Below, in pieces: positions 1 to 8,538 of a stretch of 64,000 nt of DNA. Position 1 is the first letter of the stretch. Every line of letters begins with the position of its first letter. This stretch comes from an uncultured Collinsella sp. (GTDB lineage Bacteria > Actinomycetota > Coriobacteriia > Coriobacteriales > Coriobacteriaceae). Both the position numbers and the translations under genes were made by a program. The stretch covers positions 53,164 through 117,163 of the forward strand of contig CAKUEW010000004.1 in assembly GCA_934646815.1 (NCBI GenBank). Direction: 5' to 3'. The notes beneath the pieces are model-generated. The model was not told the DNA's origin, ran no database searches, and saw only the letters and a program-made list of their open reading frames with translations.

Positions 1-69
1 GGCATGGTCGCGCTTGACTCCATCGGTTCCGACGATCAGATACGCCGGCAGCAGTCCCGCTTCAGACAT
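1..69 (-). CDS. holA: DNA polymerase III delta subunit, N-terminal fragment
   Basis: The first 23 codons are visible; the gene runs off the left edge. The peptide begins MSEAGLLPAYLIVGTDGVKR, which resembles the HolA start (LLPAYLIVG then KR), the N-terminal part of the AAA+ clamp-loader delta subunit. A GAGGGGAG ribosome binding site sits just upstream of the ATG at 69. holA commonly follows comEC in Gram-positive bacteria, and that is the order here on the minus strand. The call rests on a short peptide plus synteny. Confidence 0.6.
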   Translation of the reverse strand, partial: MSEAGLLPAYLIVGTDGVKRDHA

Positions 70-147
70 CGCGCTCCCCTCTCGCAGGCTCCTCATTTGG
101 TACCTGAACATTCTAGCCCAGGGGCCCACCGCACGCCAACGACGTCG

Positions 148-2451
148 TCACGGTCGTTGGCATCGCATCGCAAAGCCCTTCGCGCTCGGCGTGACGGTGA
201 TGTCGCCGTGCTCGATGGTACACGCAAAGGCGCCGCCGGCATCGCGAACCGCATCCACGCACGCATCGGACGGATGCCCATAGCGATTGCCCTCGCCGGC
301 GCTCGCGATAGAAAGCTCGGGCTTTAAAATGCCGAGCAACTCGCGATCGACCGAGACCTTTGAGCCATGATGGCCCAGCTTGAGCACGTCGATATCTCCC
401 ACTTCCTGCACAAACTGCCGTTCTTGATCGAGCTCGGCGTCACCTGTCAGCAGCATGCGCAGGGAGGCGCCATCGCACTCGTAGCCAAGCAGCATAACGA
501 GCGAATCCTCATTGCCCTCGCCATCAACCTCCTCGAAAGGCCAGAGCACACGGGCGCGAAACGCCCCGATATCGACAACATCGCCACGGGCGACCTCGCG
601 ATACGAAACGCCAGGGCGGTCGGCAATCTCGTTGGGTACGCCATCGAGCGCATGTTCGGCTACCGCAATTGTCGCGACTGGGAATCGGTCTAAAACAGCT
701 GGCAGCCCACCCCAATGGTCTTGATCCCAATGGGTCACAAACACGGCATCGATGTGGTGCACGTTGTTGCGGACCAGCGCCGTCACCACCCGCTCGTCAA
801 GGCCGCTATCCACGAGCACCACGGTCGCGCCCTGACGAACCAAGATCGCATCGGCCTGTCCCACATCCAAAACCGTCACAGCAGGCGGCGCAAACCGGTC
901 CCAATACACATAGGGGCCGGCCGCAGCAACCACCAGGCACACGAGCGTAGCCGCCAAAGGGCGTGGGCGCGGGCGCGGCCACCACACAAGCAGCATGGCC
1001 AGGCCCAGGGGCACCAGGTAAATCCAGGGAGAATCGGGCGGCATGCTCACACTGGCTCCGGGAATGGCGGCAAACAGCTGTTCAAAGAACAGCGCGCAAC
1101 GAGCGGCGATAATAGGCATCATCAACGCCCAGGGCCGCAGGAGGGGAATGAGCGAACAGGGCGCCAAGACAACCGACGTGGCAAGCAAAACACTCACGAC
1201 CGGACCGATAACCGCGTTCGCGATGGGTGCGATGAGCGAAAACGTTCCAAAGGCAGGAACAGTGATGGGAAGCGTCGCCGCCTGTGAGCACAGGGTGACC
1301 GAAAGCACGCTCGCGAGCCCCGAGGGCAAGCCGAGCTCGCCCAGCGCATAGGTAAAGTACGGGCAAAAGCACAGGATCGAGAGAACGCTCGCACACGAAA
1401 GCTGAAAGCCCATCTCAAACAACACCGTGGGTCGCAGAAGTACAAAGAGCGACATGGTAGCGAAGAGCGCCGAGAGGCCGTGTCTACGCCGCCCCGCACC
1501 GTTTGCAATAAGCGTCGCCGCCACCATGCAGCACGCACGCACCGCCGAAGGCGAAGCGCCCGTAAAGAGCGCATAGGCAACCAGCGTTGTGACAAGAAGC
1601 GCGCGCTGCAGCCTCTTTGGACAGCGCGTTGTTTGGAGCATGGACTCAACCAGATATCCCACAATTGCCAAATGGCTGCCCGAGACCGCTATGAGATGCG
1701 CCGTGCCAGTTATCGAGAACCACTCCCCCGCCGAGTGCGCGCGAAGCTCTGACGAACGTCCGCAGACGACGCCGGCGATGAGCGCCCGTGCAGGATCGGC
1801 AACGGGGTTGACGGCAGCAAGGAGCGCAGTACGAAGCCGAAGCAGCAGACTCGGGGAGCCGCCCTCGATTGACACGAATCGAACGGCCTTGATCTTTCTC
1901 AACTCGCCGCGCAAAACGCGTGAGCGCCCGTATGAGTCATTCGAGAAAGGCGTAATGCGTCCGATAACCCGAACGCGACAGCCGGCGTCGAGACCGCGGT
2001 CGCATGACAGGCGGACCGTCCCTAGCCGCTCCCCGTTCGTATAGGCATCACAGGTATAGGCATAAGCCCCATCGTTCACGGAAGGATCACCCTGCACCAC
2101 GAGCTCAAGCCCACTTGCCGCCCGTCCGTCAAAGGCACGCGAAGAGTGCAGGGCGCCCGCAGCCCACCAAGTCGAAACCACCGTGCCCGCAGCCATGCCG
2201 ACCGCCGCGGCATAGAACCATCGCTTCCACCGCGTCGTCCAAGGACACACCCTGCCCAGCACAAGGCACACCCCCGCGACACAGGGTATGAGCCAAAGCG
2301 ACCGCGCCTCCCATGTCCCTTCGCCCAGCAGGACATCTGCCGCCGCATTGAGCACCAGCGCGCTCGCCCCGGCAAGACCTATAAACAACGCCGCCAACCA
2401 CGGAATAAAAGGCCGTGGCGGCATTTCGCGCTCACGTTCGCGCGTGCTCAT
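148..2451 (-). CDS. comEC: ComEC/Rec2 DNA-uptake channel protein
   Basis: Inner-membrane channel that carries single-stranded DNA into the cell during natural transformation. The 767-residue protein has an N-terminal hydrophobic region and DUF4131-like soluble part. A polytopic Competence domain follows (about 205-495), containing HLIAVSGSHLAIV at about 252-264. A C-terminal metallo-beta-lactamase domain starts near 525 with VTVLDVGQADAILV and carries HWDQDH at 574-579. The ATG at 2451 was chosen because it overlaps the comEA stop as ATGA; an in-frame ATG four codons upstream lies inside comEA. comEA is directly upstream and holA follows, a classic com locus. It appears full length. Confidence 0.93.
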   Translation of the reverse strand: MSTREREREMPPRPFIPWLAALFIGLAGASALVLNAAADVLLGEGTWEARSLWLIPCVAGVCLVLGRVCPWTTRWKRWFYAAAVGMAAGTVVSTWWAAGALHSSRAFDGRAASGLELVVQGDPSVNDGAYAYTCDAYTNGERLGTVRLSCDRGLDAGCRVRVIGRITPFSNDSYGRSRVLRGELRKIKAVRFVSIEGGSPSLLLRLRTALLAAVNPVADPARALIAGVVCGRSSELRAHSAGEWFSITGTAHLIAVSGSHLAIVGYLVESMLQTTRCPKRLQRALLVTTLVAYALFTGASPSAVRACCMVAATLIANGAGRRRHGLSALFATMSLFVLLRPTVLFEMGFQLSCASVLSILCFCPYFTYALGELGLPSGLASVLSVTLCSQAATLPITVPAFGTFSLIAPIANAVIGPVVSVLLATSVVLAPCSLIPLLRPWALMMPIIAARCALFFEQLFAAIPGASVSMPPDSPWIYLVPLGLAMLLVWWPRPRPRPLAATLVCLVVAAAGPYVYWDRFAPPAVTVLDVGQADAILVRQGATVVLVDSGLDERVVTALVRNNVHHIDAVFVTHWDQDHWGGLPAVLDRFPVATIAVAEHALDGVPNEIADRPGVSYREVARGDVVDIGAFRARVLWPFEEVDGEGNEDSLVMLLGYECDGASLRMLLTGDAELDQERQFVQEVGDIDVLKLGHHGSKVSVDRELLGILKPELSIASAGEGNRYGHPSDACVDAVRDAGGAFACTIEHGDITVTPSAKGFAMRCQRP

Positions 2452-3158
2452 ATGCAAATGCAATCTTTAATCTTGGCGAGCTTCTTCTCACCGATGCCCG
2501 AGACCCTCATTAGGTCATCGACCGAGGCAAACGGACCGTTTTGCGTACGCTCATCGATAATCGACTGGGCCATGGAGGGGCCGATGCCCGAGAGCGTCTG
2601 CAGCTCGGCAGCACTTGCGGTATTGATGTTGACCAGATCGCTCACAGCCGACGGGTCGACAGATGCCGCGCCGGCACCAGATCCTGCAGCAACATCGAGC
2701 GCCTGCCGCTCACCTACATGGGGCACATAGACCTTTTGCCCGTCGACCACTTTCGAAGCCCGGTTAAGGCCCGTAACGTCCGCCTCGGACGTAAGCCCGC
2801 CGGCGGCATCTATCGCCTGCGCCACGCGAGCACCGTCTTTCAGGCGATAGACGCCCGGGGTCACCACGGCGCCATCCACATCGACATAGACCTCGGTGGC
2901 AACGGCAGCCCTTTCCGAGCCACCCGAGCGGTCGTCATCGTCGGAGGCGTCCGTGGAATCCGCAACCGCCCCCGCGTTCGAGCCCGTATCACGCTCAAAC
3001 GTCGCCCCATCAGAGGCACCGCCCATATTGGCCATGGCCAAGCCGCTCGCCATCGCAATGGCCACGAGTATCGCTGCGACCACCGCCTTGTGCCCGAGCA
3101 GCTTGCCCGCCCAACGATCTAGCCGTTTGACCCGTTCGTGTTGTTCGCGCTGCGCCAT
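2448..3158 (-). CDS. comEA: ComEA DNA-binding receptor
   Basis: Membrane-anchored receptor that binds incoming double-stranded DNA and passes it to ComEC. The 236-residue protein has a short basic N-terminus, one membrane helix (about 24-44) and an acidic linker. An SLBB-type domain (about 88-148, VDVDGAVVTPGVYRL) is followed by tandem helix-hairpin-helix motifs (about 174-236, VNINTASAAEL, GIGPSMAQSI, GIGEKKLAKI). The start at 3158 follows GGGAGG at good spacing; longer in-frame starts upstream lack one. It overlaps comEC by 4 bases, so the pair is translationally coupled. Confidence 0.93.
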   Translation of the reverse strand: MAQREQHERVKRLDRWAGKLLGHKAVVAAILVAIAMASGLAMANMGGASDGATFERDTGSNAGAVADSTDASDDDDRSGGSERAAVATEVYVDVDGAVVTPGVYRLKDGARVAQAIDAAGGLTSEADVTGLNRASKVVDGQKVYVPHVGERQALDVAAGSGAGAASVDPSAVSDLVNINTASAAELQTLSGIGPSMAQSIIDERTQNGPFASVDDLMRVSGIGEKKLAKIKDCICI

Positions 3159-3331
3159 AGCAAAACCTCCCAACACCATCGTGTCAGGAAATCCATGCCC
3201 GCAGCACCACTTTGACAAACCGTTTCCAACGGTCAAACCAAACGCTGACCAAAACCTTGCGCAAAAGTGTCCATTAATTCACGCACGCGTCAGCAAATGA
3301 GCAGTTTGACGACAAACGCCCAGATAGCAAA

Positions 3332-3361
3332 AGACCGACGATGCAAATACACCGTCGGTCT
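3332..3361 (-). terminator. Rho-independent terminator of thiI operon
   Basis: A 9-bp perfect stem (AGACCGACG / CGTCGGTCT) with a 12-base loop is followed on the minus strand by TTTTGC. It lies 10 bases past the thiI stop. This ends the mihF-gmk-rpoZ-thiI transcript before the com genes. Confidence 0.8.
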
Positions 3362-3371
3362 ATACACAATA

Positions 3372-4616
3372 TTACTCGTGATCTTGGTAAATCTCACGCG
3401 GAGCAAGCTCCGAATGTTTGCGTTTTAAGGTCTTGGGGGCCTTATACGTGTTGCTCGGGAAGTCGATGTACTCGGTCTGCTTAAGCAGACGCTCGATCAT
3501 CTCCTCGTGATCGAACAGCTCCCAGGCCTCGTGCACGGCATCGAGCTTGGCGTGCGTCTCGGGGCGGCGCGGCATAAACAGCGTGCAGCAGTCGGGCGCG
3601 GCCTCGGTCGAGATATCAAACGTCCCGATCTCTTGAGCACGGGCGATGATCTCCTGCTTGTCAGAGCCAATGAGCGGACGGAACACCGGAATCTTCACGG
3701 CCTCGTTAACGGCCATGATGTTCTCGAGCGTCTGGGACGCCACCTGACCGAGCGACTCGCCGGTCACGATAGCCTTGGCGCCCTCGATGTGTGCGATGCG
3801 CTCAGCAACCGAATACATAATGCGGCGATACATGATCACGCGCAGGTTGCTGGGGCAGGTGACCGAAATCTCGCGCTGACAATCGCCAAACGGCACCACA
3901 TACAGGCGGCCGATCTGAACACCTGGATCAAGGGCGCGAATGATGTCCTGCACCAGGTACTCGCTGGTATCGGGCGTCTGCGGGCGGCCGGAAAAATGCA
4001 CCGGCACGCACACGGCGCCACGGCGCGCAAGCATCCACGTGGCAACGGGAGAATCGATACCCGAAGACAACAGCGTCACGACCTTGCCGGCAGAGCCCAC
4101 CGGAAGACCGCCCACACCGCGCTCGGAGCGCGCGTACACATACACGCTGCCCTGCACCACCAGCACGTGCACCATTGCATCGGGGTCGTGCATCTGGACC
4201 TTCTTTTCGGGGAAGGCCTCGCACAGCACCTCGCCAACCTGGCGGTTGATGTCGATCGAGGTAAGCTCGTAGTCGGTGTTGGAGCGCTTGGCATGCACCT
4301 TAAACGACTCAAACGAGCCAAACTCGCGCAGGGCCTTCACCGCGGCCGCACAATATTCCTGCGGATCGCGATTGGTGTGATAGGCCAGCGACACGCGCGC
4401 CACGCCGGGCACGCTGCGAATCACACGCGCGGCCTCATCGGCCTGGTGCTCATTGAAGGTCACGAGGATATAACCGGAAATTCGAGACACGGCCTTCACG
4501 GAAAAGGCGGCCAAGGCCGCCTTGATGTTATCCATGAGGATATGCTCAAAATGTGCGCGGTTCTTGCCCTTCAGTCCAACCTCGTGATAGTGGACCAGGC
4601 AGACGCGGCTCGCCAT
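3372..4616 (-). CDS. thiI: tRNA 4-thiouridine synthase ThiI
   Basis: Adenylates and thiolates U8 of tRNA using sulfur from a cysteine desulfurase, and can feed thiamine thiazole synthesis. The 414-residue protein has an N-terminal ferredoxin-like/THUMP part (to about 165) and an ATP-pyrophosphatase PP-loop, SSGIDSPVATW, at 184-194. A conserved PDCCTLF segment lies in the C-terminal half. It lacks the C-terminal rhodanese domain of the E. coli protein, which is usual for short ThiI forms. Its ATG directly abuts the rpoZ stop (TAAATG), so it is the last gene of a mihF-gmk-rpoZ-thiI unit. Confidence 0.93.
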   Translation of the reverse strand: MASRVCLVHYHEVGLKGKNRAHFEHILMDNIKAALAAFSVKAVSRISGYILVTFNEHQADEAARVIRSVPGVARVSLAYHTNRDPQEYCAAAVKALREFGSFESFKVHAKRSNTDYELTSIDINRQVGEVLCEAFPEKKVQMHDPDAMVHVLVVQGSVYVYARSERGVGGLPVGSAGKVVTLLSSGIDSPVATWMLARRGAVCVPVHFSGRPQTPDTSEYLVQDIIRALDPGVQIGRLYVVPFGDCQREISVTCPSNLRVIMYRRIMYSVAERIAHIEGAKAIVTGESLGQVASQTLENIMAVNEAVKIPVFRPLIGSDKQEIIARAQEIGTFDISTEAAPDCCTLFMPRRPETHAKLDAVHEAWELFDHEEMIERLLKQTEYIDFPSNTYKAPKTLKRKHSELAPREIYQDHE

Positions 4617-4898
4617 TTAGGCTTCAGCAACCTTGTGGCCGAGCGCCTTCTCATAACGGGCCTCGTCGTAGGAGATATCGCCGTCGACGATCTCGTCCAT
4701 AGCCATCGAGATGGTATCGGCGCCGGAAAGCGCGATGGTGATGTCGTCGACATCCTGGACGGCAAGCACGCGGTTGTGCTGGCCGCGCAGCATGCTGTTA
4801 ATGTCGCAGGCGCGCTTGGAGGCAAGCGAAGCGAGCAGGAAGCGGTTGTGGTCGGTCTTCTCCAGAAGATCGTCAATGCAAGGCTTTACAACGGACAC
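4617..4898 (-). CDS. rpoZ: RNA polymerase omega subunit
   Basis: Small accessory subunit that helps assemble the beta-prime subunit into RNA polymerase. The 93-residue protein opens with KPCIDDLLEKTDHNRFLLA and contains ASKRACDIN, both matching the omega fold. The gmk-rpoZ order is conserved across many bacteria. It sits 5 bases after gmk and touches thiI. Confidence 0.88.
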   Translation of the reverse strand: MSVVKPCIDDLLEKTDHNRFLLASLASKRACDINSMLRGQHNRVLAVQDVDDITIALSGADTISMAMDEIVDGDISYDEARYEKALGHKVAEA

Positions 4899-4903
4899 GG
4901 ACC

Positions 4904-5473
4904 TCAGATCCTTTCATGCATATCGAGAACGCGAACGAGTTCGTCGGTCGCGCGGTCGAGATCGTCATTCACCACGACGTCGTCGTAGCGGTCGGCAAGG
5001 GCAAGCTCATCGGCAGCGTTTGCCATACGCAGCTCGATCGTCTCGGGCGTCTCGGTACCACGACCGACAAGACGCTCACGAAGCACCTCGAGCGAGGGCG
5101 GCTTGATAAAAATCAGCACGGCCTCGGGGAAACGCTCCTTTACCTGCAGGGCGCCCTGAACGTCGATCTCCAAGATCAACGAAGAACCGGAAGCGAGCTT
5201 AGACTCGACCTCGCTCACCAGCGTGCCGTAGCAGTTACCGTGGACCTCGGCCCACTCGACAAACTCACCGTTTGCCACGCGGCGGTCGAACTCCTCGCGC
5301 GTCAGGAAAAAGTAATTGACGCCGTCGACCTCGCCGTTACGCGGAGCTCGCGTGGTAGCCGAAACCGTCAGGCCCAGGTTCGAGCGACGCTCGCGCACAC
5401 GAGTGACGAGCGTGCCCTTGCCTGCACCTGACGGTCCAGAAATCACAAAGAGCTTGGAATCCTGAGCACTCAC
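4904..5473 (-). CDS. gmk: Guanylate kinase
   Basis: Phosphorylates GMP to GDP with ATP in the purine nucleotide pathway. The 189-residue protein has the P-loop GPSGAGKGT at 13-21 and typical downstream motifs such as TTRAPRNGEVDGVNYFF (GMP-binding) and LILEIDVQGALQVK. Translation starts at a GTG directly after the mihF stop codon (TAAGTG), indicating tight coupling with mihF. The length is normal for the family. Confidence 0.95.
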   Translation of the reverse strand: MSAQDSKLFVISGPSGAGKGTLVTRVRERRSNLGLTVSATTRAPRNGEVDGVNYFFLTREEFDRRVANGEFVEWAEVHGNCYGTLVSEVESKLASGSSLILEIDVQGALQVKERFPEAVLIFIKPPSLEVLRERLVGRGTETPETIELRMANAADELALADRYDDVVVNDDLDRATDELVRVLDMHERI

Positions 5474-5782
5474 TTATTTGGTCAGCTGCTCAAGGAGCTG
5501 CTCGCGCTGACGGACGCCGAGGCCCTGGACGCGACGGGTAGCGGAGATGCCGAGCTCCTCCATAATCTTGGCGGCCTTGGCCTTGCCATAACCGGGGAGA
5601 GACTCGATGAGGGTGGAGACCTTCATGCGGGAAGCGATGGGGTCATCGGAGTTGAGCACGGACTCGAGGGACTTCTCGCCCTTCTTGATCTGCTCACGGA
5701 GCTCAGCGCGAGCGTGACGTGCGGCGGCAGCCTTCTCAAGAGCCTGCTTACGCTGCTCATCGGTAAGCTGAGGGAGTGCCAT
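5474..5782 (-). CDS. mihF: Integration host factor, actinobacterial type (MihF)
   Basis: Nucleoid-associated DNA-binding protein of the mycobacterial IHF family, unrelated in fold to E. coli IHF. The 102-residue protein has a basic helical N-terminus and a C-terminal H2TH-like region (STLIESLPGYGKAKAAKIME, then GISATRRVQGLG). The start at 5782 is set by GGAGG five bases upstream; an ATG four codons earlier lacks a site. The mihF-gmk-rpoZ order is an actinobacterial hallmark. An extended -10 overlapping a long dyad lies just upstream. Confidence 0.88.
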   Translation of the reverse strand: MALPQLTDEQRKQALEKAAAARHARAELREQIKKGEKSLESVLNSDDPIASRMKVSTLIESLPGYGKAKAAKIMEELGISATRRVQGLGVRQREQLLEQLTK

Positions 5783-5823
5783 TCGTACCTCCAAATAGTT
5801 GGGTTATATCTGATTCAATATTT

Positions 5824-5855
5824 GGCATTTTAGCACGTAAAACGTACAAAATGCC
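5824..5855 (-). promoter_or_regulatory. mihF extended -10 promoter overlapped by a palindromic operator candidate
   Basis: On the minus strand TGC-TAAAAT (5827-5835) is an extended -10 that would start RNA about 38 bases before the mihF ATG. It lies inside an inverted repeat with arms GGCATTTT (5824-5831) and AAAATGCC (5848-5855) around two ACGT tetramers. The same stretch read on the plus strand gives TTGGCA (5822-5827), 17 bases, TACAAA (5845-5850), a possible divergent promoter. Binding by a regulator, perhaps MihF itself, is inference. Confidence 0.5.
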
Positions 5856-5918
5856 CAATCGCGGCTCCATAGGTTAGACGATACCCGCAAAAAGTGCAAT
5901 ATATCGAGCTAAAAGATG

Positions 5919-5981
5919 AGCCCCTGACCTGCGATTCCACACAAAGGATGGGAAAGTTTACGCAGGCACAGGGGCTTTTTT
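5919..5981. terminator. Two-part hairpin between pyrF and mihF, probably a bidirectional terminator
   Basis: Outer arms AGCCCCTG/CAGGGGCT (5919-5926, 5969-5976) and inner arms CCTGCG/CGCAGG (5928-5933, 5961-5966) form a long stem. On the plus strand it is followed at once by a run of six T, a canonical terminator. On the minus strand only CATCTTTT follows. It may end the pyr operon and also a plus-strand transcript. Confidence 0.65.
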
Positions 5982-6021
5982 GTGTTAGTGAAACCCAAAA
6001 ATGGTGACTTAAGGGAATCTT

Positions 6022-6738
6022 TTACGCGACGTTTTCGACGAGCTCGGCGACGATGGCGTCAAATGCCGCAACCGGATCGGCGGCACCGGTGATGGGGCGG
6101 CCCACCACGATATGGCTCGCGCCGCGCTCAATGGCATGGGAAGGCGTGGCGACACGGGACTGATCGCCGAGCGCCGCGCCCACCGGACGGACACCCGGGG
6201 TCACGATAAGCGCGTCGGGACCCAGCAGCTCGCGCATGTCATGGGCTTCCATCGGCGAGCAGACGATACCGTCGATACCGTTGGCCTGGGCTAGCTTCGC
6301 CAAACGAGCGGCCTCCTCGGCCACAGGCGACTCAACGCCAATCTCTGCCAGCGCATCCTGGTTCATGCTCGTGAGCACGGTGATGGCGACGAGCTTGGCT
6401 CGGTCCTCGCGCGCCTCCTCGGCACCCTCGCGGCAGGCAGCGAGCATAGCGCCCGAACCCAGGCCGTGAACCGAAAGCAGGTCGGCACCGGCAAGCGAGG
6501 CAGAGCGCGCAGCACCGCGCACCTGATGCGGAATGTCGTAGAACTTAAGGTCGAGGAAGACCTTAAAGCCCAGGTCCTTGAACGTCTTGACGATCTGGGG
6601 ACCCTCGGCATAGTAGAGCGTCATGCCCACCTTGAGCCAGGCGGCATGGCCCGAAAGCTCATGGGCGAGCTCGAGCGCACGCTCGCGGTCGCAGTCGAGC
6701 GCGACGATAACGCGGTCGCGGGCATCGGTCTCTAGCAT
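6022..6738 (-). CDS. pyrF: Orotidine 5'-phosphate decarboxylase
   Basis: Catalyses the last step of UMP synthesis, decarboxylating OMP. The 238-residue protein has RVIVALDCD near the N-terminus and the catalytic DLKFYDIPHQV motif with the Asp-Lys-Asp network. PGVRPVGAALGDQSR near the C-terminus binds phosphate. It is a group I OMP decarboxylase of normal length. Its ATG overlaps the pyrD stop by 7 bases, and it is the last gene of the pyr operon. Confidence 0.96.
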   Translation of the reverse strand: MLETDARDRVIVALDCDRERALELAHELSGHAAWLKVGMTLYYAEGPQIVKTFKDLGFKVFLDLKFYDIPHQVRGAARSASLAGADLLSVHGLGSGAMLAACREGAEEAREDRAKLVAITVLTSMNQDALAEIGVESPVAEEAARLAKLAQANGIDGIVCSPMEAHDMRELLGPDALIVTPGVRPVGAALGDQSRVATPSHAIERGASHIVVGRPITGAADPVAAFDAIVAELVENVA

Positions 6739-7655
6739 TCGAATGCACCTACCAGCTCGTTGATGTCCTTAACGCCCTGAGACTCTGCCCAGGCCTCGAG
6801 CTCGTGCGCAATCTTGAGCGAGGCGCACGGGTCGACAAAGTTGGCCATGCCGACCGACACGCAGGTGGCGCCGGCCAGGATAAACTCGGCCGCGTCCTCG
6901 CCGGTCATAACGCCGCCGACGCCGTTGATGGGGATATCGACGGCCTGGGCAACCTCCCAGACCATGCGCACGGCGATGTGATGGCACAGCGGGCCCGAAA
7001 GGCCGCCCTTGGGCTTGGCCACGCGGGACTTGCGGGTATGGACGTCGATCGCCATACCCTGGATGGAGTTGATGACCGAAAGGCCGTCGGCGCCGGCGGC
7101 CTCGAGCGCCTTGGCGATCTCGGCGACGTTGACCGGGGCCATCTTCACAAACAGCGGCTTGTCGGTCACCTTGCGGCAGGCGGCCATGACGGCAGAGGCG
7201 CCCTCGGGCGTGGAGCCCATGGCAGCACCGCCGGCGGCGATGTTGGGGCAGCTCACGTTAATCTCGTAGCCGGCAGCCCAGGGGCACAGCTCGACATACA
7301 TCTCGAGCGCGCGGACAAACTCCTCCACGGAGTGGCCGGCGACCTGGCAGATGACCTGGCAACCGTCCTTGGAGAGCTGCTCGAGCCAGGGGCCGGACTC
7401 GCGAGCAAAGGCGGCAACGCCGGGGTTCTGCAGGCCCACGGAGTTGATCATGCCGCCGGGAATCTCGGCCATACGGGGCGCGGGGTTGCCGGGCCAGGGC
7501 TCGGCAGCGCAACCCTTGGTGGTGATGGCACCCAGCTGGGAGACATCGAAGAAGTTCTGGAATTGCCAGCCGTAGCCAAAGGTACCGGCTGCGGTGTTGA
7601 TGGGGTTTTGCATCTTGACGCCGCCGAAATCGACGGCCATGTTCACGGTACCCAC
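6732..7655 (-). CDS. pyrD: Dihydroorotate dehydrogenase, class 1B catalytic subunit
   Basis: Oxidises dihydroorotate to orotate with FMN, passing electrons through PyrK to NAD+. The 307-residue TIM-barrel protein shows NPINTAAGTFGYG, the phosphate/FMN segment INGVGGVMTGEDAAEFILAG, and the NVSCPN region with the class 1 catalytic cysteine. The GTG at 7655 was chosen because it overlaps the pyrK stop as TAGTG; an ATG five codons further in is possible. Adjacent pyrK supports the NAD-linked 1B heterotetramer. Confidence 0.94.
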   Translation of the reverse strand: MGTVNMAVDFGGVKMQNPINTAAGTFGYGWQFQNFFDVSQLGAITTKGCAAEPWPGNPAPRMAEIPGGMINSVGLQNPGVAAFARESGPWLEQLSKDGCQVICQVAGHSVEEFVRALEMYVELCPWAAGYEINVSCPNIAAGGAAMGSTPEGASAVMAACRKVTDKPLFVKMAPVNVAEIAKALEAAGADGLSVINSIQGMAIDVHTRKSRVAKPKGGLSGPLCHHIAVRMVWEVAQAVDIPINGVGGVMTGEDAAEFILAGATCVSVGMANFVDPCASLKIAHELEAWAESQGVKDINELVGAFEC

Positions 7656-8446
7656 TAGAAGACCACCACCTTGGAAGCATCGAACACGGGGCCGCACATG
7701 CAGGCACCCTTCATACCGTCGACCGTCTCGACATTGCAGGTGTTGCAGGCGCCAAAGCCGCAGCTCATCATGCGCTCAAGCGACACCTCGCAGTACGCGC
7801 CGGCCTCAGCGGCAGCAGCGGCGACCTTCTTCATCATGACGGCGGGACCGCAGCTGGCAACGTAGTCGTAGCCGCCCTCGCCCAGCAGCTCGGCTGCCGG
7901 ATCGGTACAAAAACCGTGGGTGCCCAGGGTGCCGTCGTCGGTGCACGCGCTAACCGTGGCGCCCAGCGCGCGGAACTCATCGATGCCCACAGCCTTGGAA
8001 GCGGTGCCAAAGCCCAGGCACACGTCCGTATCCACGCCCTGCTCGGCAAGCATGCCGGCAAGACACAGCACGGGCGGAACACCGATGCCGCCCGCCACGA
8101 GCAGCGCCTTCCTGGTGCCCTCCGGAACGAGCCAGCCGCGGCCGCCAGGGCCCAGCAGGTTGGACTTGGAGCCGGGGCCCATCTGCGACAGGCGACGGGT
8201 GTCATCGCCCACGACGGCGTACCACAGCTCGACGGTGCCCGCCTGGGCATCGGCGCGGTAGAAGCTCAGGGGCACGCGAAGCAGCGAAGACGCATCGCCG
8301 GGCACGGCGATGTTCACAAACTGACCGGGCTTGAGCGCACTTGCAAGCTTGGGGGCCGAGATAACGAGCGAGAAGATGCCGTCGGCAATCTCCTGGTTCG
8401 AGACGACCTCGAAGTCATGCATGCGTGCAGTGGAAGGTGTGGGCAT
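7655..8446 (-). CDS. pyrK: Dihydroorotate dehydrogenase electron transfer subunit
   Basis: Iron-sulfur flavoprotein that couples PyrD to NAD+. The 263-residue protein has an FAD domain (FVNIAVPG then LRVPLSFYR), an NAD-binding segment (LLVAGGIGVPPVL) and a C-terminal [2Fe-2S] motif in CGFGACNTC with a final CMCG. The start at 8446 follows GGAG with 5-base spacing, which excludes an upstream in-frame ATG. It is separated from pyrC by 92 bases carrying two hairpins, so pyrKDF may be expressed somewhat independently of pyrRBC. Confidence 0.93.
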   Translation of the reverse strand: MPTPSTARMHDFEVVSNQEIADGIFSLVISAPKLASALKPGQFVNIAVPGDASSLLRVPLSFYRADAQAGTVELWYAVVGDDTRRLSQMGPGSKSNLLGPGGRGWLVPEGTRKALLVAGGIGVPPVLCLAGMLAEQGVDTDVCLGFGTASKAVGIDEFRALGATVSACTDDGTLGTHGFCTDPAAELLGEGGYDYVASCGPAVMMKKVAAAAAEAGAYCEVSLERMMSCGFGACNTCNVETVDGMKGACMCGPVFDASKVVVF

Positions 8447-8493
8447 AGACGCTCCAATCCCCCATGCGGTTGCATGGACCAAACGAACAGAAA

Positions 8494-8518
8494 GCGCGGC
8501 ACCGCAAGGGCGCCGCGC
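8494..8518 (-). terminator. Hairpin after pyrC, possible partial terminator
   Basis: A 10-bp GC-rich stem (arms 8494-8503 and 8509-8518, one G-U pair, 5-base loop) is followed on the minus strand by TTTCTG. It lies between pyrC and pyrK inside the pyr operon. The U tract is short, so read-through is expected. A smaller CATGC/GCATG hairpin (8463-8476) lies next to the pyrK ribosome binding site. Confidence 0.45.
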
Positions 8519-8538
8519 ACAAAAGCGATAAGGCTATG

